A DNA stretch of 64,000 bases from Piezodorus guildinii (GCA_023052935.1 CM041297.1:49829917-49893916); one strand, 5' to 3'; shown: positions 1 to 11,880, numbered from the stretch's first letter. The notes: a model not told the origin generated them from the letters alone. Made by a program: numbers and translations.

Positions 1-504
1 CCGGGATCCTACTGTAGGTATGTTGCGCGTATTTCTGTGAGCAATCATTGTTGATATGTAAGATTTATTTCAGTTGCCTTTATAATGGCTCTAATAAACC
101 CACTGCACAATCTGACCACAAATAAAAAGTTCATGTGTTAACAAAAACTTCTTTTTTTTTTTTTTTAATTCAAATTAGCGATCCTAATTAAATAAACTTA
201 TTGTAAACCAATTTAAAAGATTTTATATTTTTTAAAAATATTACGATTATAACATTAAAAAAAAACCTCTTGAAAGAAAGATAACTTATTAAATTTAATA
301 ACTCCATAAATTAAAAGTGAAACCATGTTCATAGTACGTACTTAGAATCCCATGTTGTAAGCCGCAGCATACGAAATACGTTTTAATTGAAAGAAAAATA
401 ATACAAGTTGCGACAAAGCCTGACATGGACTGAATCACATACGTGACGCTAAAAAAGATAAATAATACCGTCATGCGCCAGATGTGCATTAAGAAATATT
501 ATTT
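1..504. other. AT-rich DNA, nothing recognised
   Basis: Low-complexity AT-rich sequence with short A and T runs. The short ORFs here (for example 443-634) run through homopolymers and a (GAA)n tract and have no domain I recognise. Confidence 0.5.
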
Positions 505-546
505 GTCTCTAGTTTTTTTTTTTTTTTTTTTTTTAGAAACATTTCT

Positions 547-616
547 GGATCAGCCTCTAAAAGCGATCCCCTCACACTGCTGTGCGGTAGAGAGGAAAGA
601 TGAAGAAGAAGAAGAA
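547..616 (+). mobile_element. 70-bp RTE-type LINE 3' tail nested in a LINE 3' UTR
   Basis: The insert is flanked by an 11-bp duplication GAAACATTTCT (536-546 and 617-627) and ends in (GAA)n. Its last bases (CTGCTGTGCGG ... AGAGAGGAAAGAT then GAA repeats) resemble the end of the RTE copy at 45200-46032, which also closes with GGGAGAAGCC and GAA repeats. I infer a severely 5'-truncated RTE insertion. The family name is inferred from the tail only. Confidence 0.6.
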
Positions 617-871
617 GAAACATTTCTTTATTGAGCAATATTACAATCTGTCCAATTTAGGACATTTTTAATAGTGATGAAGTACAACATTCATACTACA
701 TTCACACGATATATACTAAACAATAAATTTATATAATAATAATACAATATACATATATACAAAACAAAATCAATAAAATATATACAAAAGTCACTCATAC
801 CTATATACAATTCACAATCATACAGCACGTGAGTGGAGAATCTAGCCAATGTTAGAACTCCAATATACATT

Positions 872-1546
872 TTACAAGAGGTCTCGAGGCCACTGCCGTT
901 TCAACCTTCTAGGAAGATGGTAAGGATGTGTGGAGCTGGATAAGGATTGAGCTAGGGGATTAGGGTGATGGATAAGGTTCTGATGTAATTTAGAGAATTT
1001 AAATGGTATAAGGTCTAAAATAAATGGAATATTTAGGTCGCGGTGTAAGGTATGGTTGGATACATAATAAGGAGCATTAACTATTCTTCGGAGGACTTTT
1101 GATTGGAAGGATTGAATGCGTTTGATGTTAGAATATTTGGCTGTCCCCCACAGTTCTAGTCCGTAGGTCCAGATAGGTTTCAGTACTGTCTTGTATATTA
1201 GCAGTTTGTTCTCGATAGATAATTTAGAATTTCTGTTCAGTAGTCTGTATAATTGTCCAAATCGTCGATTAAGTTCTTGTCGTTTAAGTCTAGTATGCGG
1301 GTTCCAAGTTAGTCTTTTGTCCAGAAGGAAGCCAAGATACCGGACTGTGTCGGAGAAAGGAAGCGGAACGGAGTTAAAGAGAACTGGAGGGCAGGATTGT
1401 CTTCGAAGAGTAAAGGTGACATGTTTGCATTTGGATTGATTAACTTTGATTCTCCAGTTGTTACACCAGTCTTCAATTTGAGAAAGGTGCGTTTGGAGGC
1501 GTATATATGCAATTTCGGGATCTGAGTGAGAGGATAGGATAGCGGT
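872..1546 (-). pseudogene. Reverse transcriptase C-terminal fragment (LINE family 1 ORF2)
   Basis: About 224 codons are open on the minus strand. They match the C-terminal third of the 28974-31637 ORF2 almost residue for residue: TAILSSHSDPEIAY, then YLGFLLDKRLTWNPHTRLKR, then KPIWTYGLELWGTAKYSNI, ending PRRLKRQWPRDLL. The palm motifs, including FADD, are missing upstream, so the fragment cannot be catalytic. The open frame extends to about 1588 into flanking DNA, so the first 14 or so codons of the ORF are not element sequence. It ends in QWPRDLL, seven residues beyond the stop in the full-length copy, which identifies that stop as a mutation. The fragment is dead on arrival but has been little mutated since. 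Confidence 0.88.
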
Positions 1547-1559
1547 GTCTCTAGTTTTT

Positions 1560-1880
1560 AAACAGTATGTTTCCCAGGCTCTCACCAAATTGAGACTATT
1601 AAATATTTAATAATTAATAATTAATAATCAATTGCATATTAATGATAGCTCCGAATTCCCTCATGCTCAACGAAAAAAAAAAAAATGTGGCATTAGTATT
1701 TCTCTCTGACTTTTTAAAACAATATATCATAGATGTATCTATATATTATTTACTGTTTTTCCCATTCATGGAGAAATTGAATTTGCTGACGCATAAAGTA
1801 TAGAAGGTAAAGAAATAATCTATTAACAAAAATTATTTTAAATCATCTATGTACATTAAGACATTGGTACATTGGTAACA
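1560..1880. other. AT-rich DNA, nothing recognised
   Basis: No gene or repeat similarity seen. Confidence 0.4.
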
Positions 1881-2050
1881 TTTTTCATTCAAATCAATAT
1901 AGCTCCTACACGGTAGGTCCTAGCGATAAGTGTCATTTAACAAACAATATTCTCAACTAATGTTCTAACTTGAGAACGATTGTCAAAAAATTGATACAAG
2001 CAACACTAACAGAGATAGAGCATGTCAAGCGCCAACGCTCAAGTAATGTA
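1881..2050 (-). repeat. Repeat unit Q, copy 1
   Basis: Unclassified unit of about 150 bp with the motif GGTAGGTCCTAGCGA on the plus strand and GCAACACTAACAG further on. Related units occur at 2928-3060, 3085-3230, 56161-56310 and 56420-56520. There is no coding potential. Units 1-3 lie in series, with repeat R copy 1 between units 1 and 2. Confidence 0.6.
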
Positions 2051-2065
2051 AACAAGAGGTGACTC

Positions 2066-2925
2066 TTTTACTTTCACTTACCTACCATATATATGAAATA
2101 TATAGTAAGGGAAAGTATTGCGATAGTGAAAATTTTCGAATTCCAGTTTTTAACAGAAACACGTTTAGGGTCCCCTGATTCCAAATAATCAAGTCCCGAA
2201 AAAAGGTCTGTGTGTGTCCATGTATACGGTAAGTCTACCAAGAAAACTAAATTTCATATTTAAAAAAACTATACGCTCAAGATGTTACATAAAGTTTTTC
2301 ACTAAAATCGGCTGACTGGAAGTGCTACTTTATACAACGCATTTTGGACCTTTTTATGATTTTCTAAAAAATGGGTATAACGATTTTAATTAAACTCGCT
2401 GCATAGATGTAAAAGTAAAGTGGGCTTTAATATGATGTAGGTTTTATTCTCATTGAAATAGTTTGACGTGGCTTAAATTCCGATAATTAAAATTTTCTTC
2501 TTCTAAAGTACTTTTAATTTTGTGGATTTCAAAAAATTAGGCACATCATCTTTTTAGTATTGATAAATATCAGCTAAATATATAAGTTGTGCGAATTTGA
2601 TAAACAACGAAAGGAGAAAGGTGCAAACATATTTTTTAAAGCTATTTTTGTATAATATACCGTTGGATAGCTAAAGATTTTACAAAAAAATTACCATCTA
2701 ATACACGGAATTGTAACATTCAATGGAGAGTGAGGAAAATCCAATGAAACTAACTAATTGTTTTAGATAAAAATATAATGGATTATTGAATAAAACACAA
2801 GTTTCTATTGTAATTCAATTTATTTTAATCTCTAAATGGTATTAAAAAATTCTTAGGTTGATTTTAACAACGGAGGTAAGTCAAAGTCGTGTGTTGCGCG
2901 CACCAGATTTTATTTTATTCTAAAC
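2066..2925 (-). repeat. Unclassified repeat R, copy 1 (near full length)
   Basis: The inverse orientation of the repeat at 10990-11880. It starts with a hairpin-forming segment around 2071-2115 (ACTTTCACTTACC ... ATATATAGTAAGGGAAAGTA). It continues through conserved blocks (GTTTAGGGTCCCC, a GTGTGTGT stretch, AAATTTCATATTT, AAAATCGGCTGA). It closes with CAACGGAGGTAAGT and GTGTTGCGCGCACC. There is no ORF of note. Identity to the other copies is by eye. Confidence 0.7.
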
Positions 2926-3240
2926 AATATTGCTCCTGAACAGTAGGTCTAGCGACATATGTTAAATATGGAAATAATTCGAAATTTTCAAATCCAGCAA
3001 CACCAACAAAGCTCATTTACATAGCAACAGGTCAATAAAGCCCCAATACTAAATCAAGTAAAAAGTGATATTTTTTATTCGAACTAATGTGGCTGCTAAA
3101 TATTAGGCTCAAGCGACAAATGTTTTATAACAAAGTATGTTCTTCAACAAATTTCTGATAACGGAACTATCGTCAAATTTTCGATTCAAGCAACACCAAC
3201 AGTGCTAGAGAGTCAAAAACTGAGGTTGAAGCACCAACTA
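2926..3240 (-). repeat. Repeat unit Q, copies 2 and 3
   Basis: Two further units, at 2928-3060 (CAGTAGGTCTAGCGACA) and 3085-3230 (AAGCGACAAATG ... CAAGCAACACCAACAG), in the same orientation as copy 1. Together with copy 1 they look like a short degenerate tandem array. Confidence 0.55.
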
Positions 3241-4894
3241 ATCTACTTGACAACAAAATTTTTTAGGTAAACTGAGCTGTATCACGCATCAAAGAATATT
3301 GCTGATATTCCGTTACCAACATATCCATTGCTTTTAATCGACAATTTAGACAGTGTCGTATACAACAGACTTATAAGATACGACGATAAAAATAAAGCAT
3401 ACAAATTATTGAATCATAAAAACATTAAAGCTATTAAAAAGTAATGCAATCCTACGATATACTGTTAATTAACTTTACAAAATGAGATTAAGCTTAACTA
3501 TAAACATAACTTTACGTTCATGTGTTAATTAAGATTTCTAATCAGAAATACTATGGGGAAACATAGACCACAATAGAAATACTGATTCAATCATTGTTGA
3601 GAAACCGAATAAGGCAATGTAATTCAACTAGAACAACCACTAACAATAGAACAATGATAGACCAGAAAAAGAAAAACACCTGTAGGATATCTTTACAAGA
3701 ATATAAAATAGATTTAAAAATTTAATAACAGTCTATACATTTCCTAAAAATGATTTAAAATTCAACGTACTTAATTTAAAATCAAACATTTAAAATTCTT
3801 CTGGCCGCTAAGATTTTACAATGCATTAGCTAAAAGCTTATCAGTAAAATAAATAAATAAAAAAAAAATGATTTATTATTATTTTAAAAAAGAAATTGGT
3901 TTGTAAAAATATACTATTTTCAATGCAACCCAAAAGTTTTAAACATACCTTGTAAAAACCTATAAAATTATCTCAGAGGGTAGGACGCTTTGCTATCTTT
4001 CAAACACGGCTTCTAGTCCAGCTGTAATAAATGATTATTTGACTATTACAACAGCAGGGAATTGACCATTAGTTTGGAGAACCTTATAGTCTAGTCCTTA
4101 TAAAGAGGTTACCTTTCATTTGAAGAAAAACTAGGCAGTTAAGAAGGAATAGACTGAATAACCTCTTTACACAAATGCTGGCCAAGAAACAACACGTACA
4201 TATGAAGTACTTAATCTAAGATCCTTCATTGGTTGTAAGAGAAGAGATACATTAAATGAAGTGATCACTTTGAAATATTGAGCTTAGTAAATAAAACATT
4301 TCAATCTACCTTCAAAAAAGACTCAAATATTTCAACATTCAGACTTACAAAACAGATGCCAGACAGAAGACAAACATACCGAAATTAGAAACCATTTTTA
4401 GAAGGTATTGCTTTAAGATACACAGACTCCCCCAGTATTCTGCCATGACAAGCAGTTGCCTCACCCAAGAAGATATTTATTACCCCTTGTGACATGGAGG
4501 GTGGGTTCACCCCAAGTTTCAATGTATTTCGGTATTTCAAGATCTTTCCTGATAAGAATTCTAAAAGAAAAATTTGTAAAACGCTAAAAGCCTGTTAAGT
4601 CAGGAGCGAAAGAAGCAACACTTCCAATATCAATTGTGTACAAAATAAAAAACACTATGATCTAATAGATTATTAAATAAACCAAGATTAATATAAAATT
4701 AATAAAATGCCTAAAAATTGGTAAATAAATTGCAAAATTTTATCTATTTTGAATGAAAATAACACAAAAGAGATTATAGCATTAATCAATAGGAATTAGA
4801 TAGCAATGATAAATAATTATAAAATCAATGATCTTTCTAGTTTAACATAAGTTTCCTTGACTTTTATATATTAATAGATCATATTATTTTAGTA
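3241..4894. other. AT-rich DNA without a recognised gene
   Basis: No ORF of significance. At about 3972-4020 a short segment (GGTAGGACGCTTTGCTATC followed by CGGCTTCTAGTCC) faintly resembles the A and B boxes of a tRNA-derived SINE. It is too decayed to call. The rest is low complexity. Confidence 0.4.
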
Positions 4895-5165
4895 TTTCAC
4901 AATTTTTTTTTTTAAATATATTTTTATTGAATTTTACAACTGTACAAAAAATACATCAAGTAAATATGCTGAAATGTTATAACACATGAAATAAACATGA
5001 AGAGAAACTGGCAGCACTCTTTGGTAGTGAGTCTAAACAAGAAGGTCTCGAGACCATCTTCTTTTCAGACGCCTAGGAGGATTATCAGGAATTGAAGAGG
5101 AAGCAAGGATTGAAACTAATGGATTAGAGTGGGAGTTTTTCATGAAAGGTGTGATACCTGGTACG
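4895..5165 (-). mobile_element. LINE family 2, 3' end only
   Basis: Starts with a T run, which is the minus-strand poly(A). The 3' UTR (TTTTACAACTGTACAAAA) matches the end of the plus-strand copy at 63442-64000. It then runs into the ORF2 C-terminus: CTCGAGACCATCTTC encodes the PRRLK...RWPRDL-type terminus on the minus strand. The element is truncated soon after, with no intact frame. Confidence 0.7.
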
Positions 5166-5261
5166 GGCCATCACTAAAATTAAATTTTAAAAAATAACAA
5201 AATGATATCAAAACCATCAAAGTTTACATGTCGCGAGTAAAGTCAAAATCGCTATGGCCGT

Positions 5262-5490
5262 TCTTTGAAAATTCGTAAACATATTGTATAAAGTTACTGT
5301 TCTGGTTGGTTGATTTTAACGAATGAAATTTCTGTAACATCCCAGGTTTATACTAGTCTTGTTAAATAAAATTTAAATGACATTTCTTTTTTTAACTAGA
5401 CTTCCCATACACGAACAAAGACATTTAGACAATTCGAATTCGAAATACGGTACTTTCCCAACTACATACTTCATATGTTTGAAAGTGAAA
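5262..5490 (+). repeat. Repeat R, partial copy 2
   Basis: The 3' part of R: TGATTTTAACGAATGAAATT, TGTAACATCCCAGG, then GTACTTTCCC and a closing GAAAGTGAAAGTAAA. Diverged, without the 5' half. Confidence 0.5.
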
Positions 5491-6338
5491 GTAAAAATTA
5501 ATATAATTGCTCAATTAAAAGTTGTTTACCTTCACTTATCTATATATTTTTAATATGAACCTACTAAAATAAAATAAATGTTTAAGTAAACTTGAGGTCG
5601 TTAATTTAAATTAAAGATCATAGCTCATAGAAAAAAAATATCTAAAAGTATATGGAAAAAAAAAAATTAAAATTATATTGAACTCCCAAGATTTTTTAAA
5701 TAAAATAAAATACACAACCAAGACACATATTTTTATATTTTATTATATTATACAATATTATATTACTGGATTAAAATAAAACTTTAATCACATTGTGTAT
5801 CATTTACTAACCTATTCGGTTAAAAGTTAATTTTATAATTGCGAAAATTCCACAATTAAGTAATGAATAGAAAAGTGGCAACACTTTTTCATATAAATAA
5901 GGATAATATTTTAAAAGTAAAATTCTTATGCTGACAATAGATACTTTCTCTACATGTGTATCAAGACATCCTATAATATTTCATCGACATTTACAAGATT
6001 TACATTAAAATACAGATTTAAATGTTTAAAAAAAAATGTATATAAACATAAATCCACGGCTTTCAATAAAATCGCCATAAAGTTAGTGTGTCGTTGTAAT
6101 TACAATGCAATCAGAGCATAAAAGAGTCACGCATGCACGTGACTTCAAAATGACACGCATACAAAACAAAAAGAAATAAAGCACTTTGAGATTAACTAAA
6201 CTGCATTTGGAACTTCATAAAAGGACCTAAATATTTTAAAATGTTTTTACACCGATAGACAATTTGAAAAAAAAGTTAGTCTAATTATTATATATTAAAA
6301 AGGGAAAACAATTATAATTGAAAATGAGATCTTGTAGT
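5491..6338. other. AT-rich DNA, nothing recognised
   Basis: Low complexity, no believable ORF. Confidence 0.4.
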
Positions 6339-6545
6339 TTGTTTATTAATTTAACGTCACTTTATGACACTCTGACTAATCGGAAGATGCCACGGCATCG
6401 CACAGGCTTGGAACCACCTTTTTACGTCCTCTCCGAAGGATGGCATAACTAAGAACTTTTACTCCCATTACTAAATCCAACGCCTATCGTCTAGTTTTTA
6501 AGACCTTGGGCATGGAATGCTGTTATGCCAGCCACTACAGAATGA
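6339..6545 (-). mobile_element. tRNA-derived SINE, family B, degraded copy
   Basis: The tail (TTTAACGTCACTTTATG) and body (GGCATCGCACAGGCTTGG, CCGAAGGATGGCATAACTAA) match the intact copy at 37634-37914. The middle block between the CGGAAGATG and GGCATCGCACAG segments is deleted. The tRNA-like head at the right (ATGCTGTTATGCCAGCCAC) is diverged. Confidence 0.7.
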
Positions 6546-7347
6546 AATGTTGGAGTCACTTACATTGTGGGGATTATAGACTATACACATTAGTTGACCT
6601 TTAACTTACGTGTTTTTGATTTAAGTCCAAAAGTCTATAAGAAGGGATATAATGGCAAAATGATCATGCTATACAGTTATTCAGTTAAAACTCTCATTTT
6701 TTTTTTTCAATTATAATTTTTTTTTTAAACACGTTCTTTAAAGAAGAATCCGTTTTGCACAAAACTTAACACTAACTTCTACAACTTACATAATAATTGT
6801 GGGCTTTTCACTGTTAAGAATAAAATAGAAATAAAAATGAATAGCTTACCTCAAACAACTAGGTACCTCCCTATAACAACTCACTGACTTATAACGATCA
6901 GAAAATTACAATAAAATAAAAAAAATTCACTAGCTATAAGTGTTTAGCGTTTCTTCAAACAAAATAGTAAAACTAAAATAAAATAAAACTTTGTAAACGT
7001 AAATTTTAACTTTCTGGTTGATCTTTGAAATCGTGAGTTGTTGAAGATACAAGTGGTGCGGCCAGCTGAGATCTGGTGTTTGAACAGGAGGAGATTACAA
7101 GGGCAAAGAGATTGAACTTAGGACCGAGTTATTATGGCAAAGCTGTTATTCATAAATATCAGACTTAATACTGAATAAAGACAAATATAGAAAGCAATAA
7201 ATATAGGCATAATATTCATATTTTTGGGGAACTTTAAATTTTCATTATGATTTCATTTGAATCAGAGCTGAATCCGTCATTTGATTTAATACTTAAGGAA
7301 AGATGAAAATCTAAAAAAAACGAACTTTTTATTTATTAAAAATTAAA
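6546..7347. other. AT-rich DNA, nothing recognised
   Basis: Apart from a short richer patch near 7040-7130 (GTGGTGCGGCCAGCTGAG) there is nothing I can assign. Confidence 0.4.
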
Positions 7348-7590
7348 TTGGTAGCGTCGTTGTCTAGTATTTCGAAGTCCCGGGTTCGAACCTCGGCTGC
7401 GGCAAATATTATTTATTCTGCTATTTCAGTTCTGGGACTAACCTAGGATTGACACCTCTTCGGGCACACCCAGGCTCTATAAATTGGTAACCTAGAATGG
7501 GGAAAAACCTAATGGTTGAGTTGTGACCTCATTGCACGGCTGTGGACCTTTATGAGTTGTAGTGATACATTCTACCATTAAAAACAGGTT
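7348..7590 (+). mobile_element. tRNA-derived SINE, family A
   Basis: The head resembles a tRNA: an A-box-like TTGTCTAGTA near 7360 and a perfect B box GGTTCGAACCT at 7383-7393. Then comes the family-specific body (AATATTATTTATTCTG, CACACCCAGGCTCTATAAA, GACCTCATTGCACGGC). Diverged from copies 12535 and 21232, so an older insertion. Transcription would be by RNA polymerase III from the internal boxes. Confidence 0.75.
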
Positions 7591-8640
7591 TTTGGTAAAA
7601 TAATCAGAATAATAATTATTAAAATTAGGCTGGTGTGCAGATTGCACAGTGAAAAGTTTCAGGTCAAACTGTTCAATTTTACTGATATGATTTATTTAAG
7701 ATAACTATTAATTTAAAAATCATATAACCTAATTTTAAACGAGGATCATTTCAAGTTATTCAACTTAAACATCTAGATTAATAAAAAAAATCGTTCAATA
7801 TATAAAATAAAATTGTTTTTCACAAAAACTACTCTGCTGTTTATTCATTTCATGTTTTTTCCCCAAGATTTTTAAAAACGTTATCAAACCATTAATAAAA
7901 TTATTATAAGAAAAATTGTTCACTATTAATAAATAATTTTATTGTTTGTAGAGTAAATAAATAAGTTATTTCAAGTCCGAGAACCTATTTTTTCTTTTCT
8001 TTTCTCGGACCTTATCCGAATAATAGGTATTATATACATGTTTCTCGTTCTTAATTCTATACCGATCATCTCATGACATGAGCGATAGTATAAATAATAA
8101 CATAAGAGTAATAATAATGAAACTAATAAATAGATTGAAATCGTTTAAAAAATGTTTAATGGCCCTAAATTCAAGTGATATGAGTTTCTACCATCGCAGG
8201 GTTTTTTGATACCCGAAAAACGTCGATTTTGAAAATTGGAATAAAAAAGTTTTTTACTTTTTTTTAAATGAAAGTAGCAGACCAATTTGGAATTCAGAGA
8301 GCCTTTTCGATTTTTTAAATTTGATGGTATGCAATTTTCATTTTATGACTTTTTTTTTTTTTTTTTTTTAAAAAGCTATGTCCGAATCAATTCTCAAAAA
8401 TCGTGAATTTTTACTTGTCACAATGTTCAAATCGGTCTATTTCACTGGTTTAAAAGTAAAAAGTTGGCCAAGATTGAAATAGTCGAAAAGTTGTTTCACA
8501 GACCTAGGTAGAGATTAGAATACCTATTGACTCTAAATATTCAAAATTAAATAGTTGACAGTAAAAATGTATTATAATAGACTACAAAGCACCTTTTGTA
8601 CATTCTGTATATTTTATTCTAAAGGTACATGATCCCAGTA
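7591..8640. other. AT-rich DNA, nothing recognised
   Basis: No gene or repeat identified. It includes T runs (8350-8369) and a pyrimidine-rich patch near 7990-8010. Confidence 0.4.
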
Positions 8641-9180
8641 TAATACAGAATTTATTTATTATTATTATAAAAAATAGGATAATTAGGATATAGAGAAGAT
8701 TAATAAATGGAGTGAAAAACTTAATTTAATTGCAATCAAGATAATACATGAAAAATATTCAAAATAACAAGTATAAATTATTTATAATAAAAGAGTAATA
8801 AGTATAATTGTGGAGCTTTAGATCGATTCATATAATTTATATCTTTTTAAATGATTAAATAAATTTGGGATGTATGTACTTTTGTCATTTAATAAAGTAT
8901 TAAAATGATATGGAAAGTCGACACATATAAATTGCCAGTCTGTCATTAACTTTTTTATGGTAATAGGTACGGTACACTGTTCACAGTAAGGTCTTGGTGT
9001 TCTAGTCAGTAAATGTTGGAGCGTTAGTCGTGAGTGTCCTATTCTGAGTCTTGTTAATAAGACTTCCTCTCTTCTGTTATTTTCGATAGATGATTTCCAC
9101 TGAAATACTGTTTCTTTTATTTCCCTGAGTTTGTTATCCCTTTTTTGATCCAATTAAGTAGCCATTTGTCCATGATTAAT
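8641..9180 (-). pseudogene. RNase-H-type LINE, ORF2 C-terminal relic
   Basis: A minus-strand frame of 111 codons (9153 to 8818) reads NKLREIKETVFQWKSS, then RREEVLLTRLRIGHSRLT, then HLLTRTPRPYCEQC. This is the region after RNase H in I-like and Jockey-like LINEs, where the LTRLRIGH and CxxC segments are typical. Upstream the frame is broken by a stop and a shift: the expected tryptophan-rich lead-in (KWLLNWIKK) appears in another frame. The 3' end at about 8640-8670 is TTA/TTAT rich, a plausible LINE tail. This lineage is distinct from the other LINEs here, which have no such domain. A non-functional fragment. Confidence 0.75.
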
Positions 9181-9903
9181 AATTTAAGATAATTAGTTAT
9201 ATGATAGTTGAGACAGTCGTCAAGAGGAGAAACTCAAAACGTATTATAAATGTATATAATTGATATTTAAGCGAGATCTAAAAGATATCAATTTCTTTAT
9301 TTAAATGAACTGATGGAAAAAACATGCTGATAGTTTCAAATACATAACTGATAAGGCATCCACCATTCATCAATATAATCTTCCGCATGACAGAGAAAAA
9401 AGTAAAAAAAGATTTCGTTAGAAGGGCGTAACACGTGTCGAAAAGAACAGAAATAGAGACGTTAGGAAAAGGGAGGTGAAGATAATAGTAGGGAAGAACC
9501 CCGGTATATCTAGGGTCTTCCAGCTATTCCCGTCTGTATGTTTTTATTTTCTTTTTTTTTTTACGTCTGGAGAAGGTCTGGAGGGACTACTATTCCTGGA
9601 GCAATGGAAGCTCTCCCAGGATATATGGCTGTTGGCGACAGTACAGATTCACAACTCACTCCTCTCTCCAGGGCTCCAGTAAACATTCTTCACACCACCT
9701 CGAAATATACTTCACTTCTAGGTGCGAACTATCGCAAGTTTATGGCACAATATTTACTGGAGAAAAAAACGAAAAAATAAAATGTATGTACTGTATCATT
9801 ACTGAAAAATGTAGAGATGTGCTTTAAAAGTACGACTTTATTTGTAAGCAGAACAAAGAGTAACCACGAATCGTTCTTTGAGTATGAAGCACCTTCGTAA
9901 GTT

Positions 9904-9950
<47 letters not shown>

Positions 9951-10675
9951 ATTTTTTTTAATCTTATGATTTTGCGAAAACAGAAAAATCAAATATACAG
10001 AAAAACAATTTTCCTATTCGTTAGTTAAGCATGAAAATATATTGATGGTTTTATTATTAAAATAAAATAGCTTTTATACAGCCAAAGCTCGTTGCTAAAT
10101 ATTATTATTCACCAGAAATAAAACTTCATTGAACGACCTGAATCCTATCAGAAATAAATTTTATAAAAATTATTAGTCACAATTGTGAATAAAAACTGCA
10201 TCAATTGTACACCCTGTCACGCCTCTCATGAACCACAGTTTACAAGTAAAAAATTATTCTTGATTTATAGATAGCAAAAAACAACAATAAAACCAAAAAA
10301 ATGAACACGATAATAGAAAGTAAACTAAAGCGACGATTTCATAATAGACTAACTGATGTAATACGGTTAACATATTTTCTTTATTACGAAGCAATAGAAA
10401 TATTTATATTTCCAAATTATAATAAAAATCTTTCACCCAAACAGGAGAATAATGGCTGCTAGTACGTTAGAAGAATGAACCTGATCCGATCGAATTTCCA
10501 CAGCAGAGTTTAAACCCTTATAACTAGATGTTTAGTAACCCAAACTTAAGCTACTGATGCTGACCCACTTTAAGATGTCGAATAGATAAATATATGCCTT
10601 AATATGATGAAGAAGATCAAAAGAAAAAAAATATGAAGTGAATATACCCTCAACGCCTCATAAAATATTAAAAAA
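9181..10675. other. AT-rich DNA with a 43-nt T run and a doubtful ORF
   Basis: A pure T run occupies 9907-9949. A richer patch at 9550-9770 has overlapping open frames (for example GLEGLLFLEQWKLSQDIWLL and GAMEALPGYMAVGDSTD). I recognise no family and see no clear splice signals, so it may be an unknown element fragment or chance. Confidence 0.35.
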
Positions 10676-10930
10676 AAAAAATCACTTGTGGTGTAGTGGC
10701 TAGCTTAAATGGATAGCATAATCTTGTTGGTGGCCTTAGGATTCTATTGATTGGAGTCAAAAATCCGTTATTTGGAAAACACGTAAAAACTTGGTTCCAA
10801 GCCAGTGTGATGTCAGGTACTCGTTAAAAATCCCTATCCAAATTAAACCTAGAAAGGCGAAGTTTAGGATTCCCATTGTAGCATCGTCCGATCAGTCACA
10901 TCAGCATTAAGTGTCGTCTAATGAATTAAC
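10676..10930 (+). mobile_element. tRNA-derived SINE, family B, diverged copy
   Basis: The head TGTGGTGTAGTGGCTAGC is followed by the body ATGTCAGGTACTCGTTAAA, ATCCCTATCC and GTAGCATCGTCCGAT, ending AAGTGTCGTCTAATG. The same family as 25457-25743, but the B-box region is badly mutated. Confidence 0.75.
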
Positions 10931-10989
10931 TATTATTATAAAATCGCAGCGATTTGCGACAGTTCAGTTTATTTTACTATAAAAATGTG

Positions 10990-11880
10990 TTTTTATGTTT
11001 CTTTTTTCAAGCATTCACTTGCCATTTAAAAATACTGGTTTGCGCTTACCAACGTTCTAAAAATCAATTTACGAAATTTTAAATACAATTGGAGATGTAA
11101 ATAACTTGTTAAAGAATTAATTAGTTTCAGTTTCAATAGAAAAATGTGTTTTATTAAATAATCTATTATCCAATTATCTATGGCAATCAGTTAGGTTTAT
11201 CGGCTTTTTAACACTCTTTATTATCTTTAACTATTTTGTGCATAAGATAACATTTTTTCTAAAACCTTTGGCTTTCTAACGGTATATTCCCCATCTATAT
11301 TGCTGTTTTTATGTTCAAAAACACAAACATTAGATTACAAAATATTTTTGCTCTTTTCTACTTTAGTTGTATATCGGATTCCTTCAGGTTATAAATTTAT
11401 CCTTTTTTTATCAAAGCTAAAAAGATGATCTGGTTATTGTTTTAGAATCTACAAAACTAAACGTACTTTAGAGATAAACAATTTAAAACATCAGCATTTA
11501 AGCATTGTCAGACTATTTCAATCATGATATTAAAGTCCAATAAATTTTACATCGATATAGCGAGTTTGAGAAAATCTCAAAAATGTGCAAAATCTACGAT
11601 TAATAAAGTGGTTTCTTCTGGTTAGCTGATTTTGATGAAAACGTTGCTGAAACATCCCGGGCGTATAGTTGTCATAAATATGAAATTTGAGTTTCATACG
11701 CTTTCGAACTAGACTTACCACACACACACAAACCTTTTTGCGAGACTTGGTCATTTGGACTTAGGAGACCCTAAAACGTGTATTTCAGGTGAAAACTGGC
11801 ATTCGAAAAATTTTACGATCGTAATACTTTCCCTTACTATATATTTCATATTTAGGAAAGTGAGAGTAACAAATGAATGA
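10990..11880 (+). repeat. Unclassified repeat R, copy 3 (near full length)
   Basis: It runs from TGGTTTGCGCTTACCAACG, matching the CTTACCTCCGTTG end of copy 1, to TACTTTCCCTTACTATATAT ... GAAAGTGAGAGTAAC. Conserved internal blocks include ATGTTCAAAAACACAAA, TTTTTGCTCTTTTCTACTTT, TTGTCAGACTATTTCAATCA and CATTTGGACT. The minus-strand 74-codon ORF (11754-11530) crosses a CA repeat and is carried by the repeat, not a gene. Confidence 0.7.

Larger units (their letters stand above)
518..1546 (-). mobile_element. 5'-truncated Jockey-type LINE, family 1
   Basis: Minus-strand copy of the family represented by the full-length element at 27164-32108. The sequence shows a matching 13-bp target-site duplication GTCTCTAGTTTTT at 505-517 and 1547-1559. 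The 3' poly(A) tail reads as T on the plus strand at about 518-534. The 3' UTR follows up to 871 and then the C-terminal part of ORF2. Truncation at the 5' end falls just after the FADD catalytic motif, as expected when target-primed reverse transcription stops early. The 3' UTR is interrupted by a 70-bp RTE-like tail (547-616). Confidence 0.88.

Noticed and set aside
9729..9992. 87-codon lysine-rich minus ORF
   Set aside because: Its middle is the translation of the 43-nt T run.
11530..11754. 74-codon minus ORF with a VCVCV segment
   Set aside because: It crosses a CA repeat within repeat R; the diverged R copies show no sign of a conserved frame.
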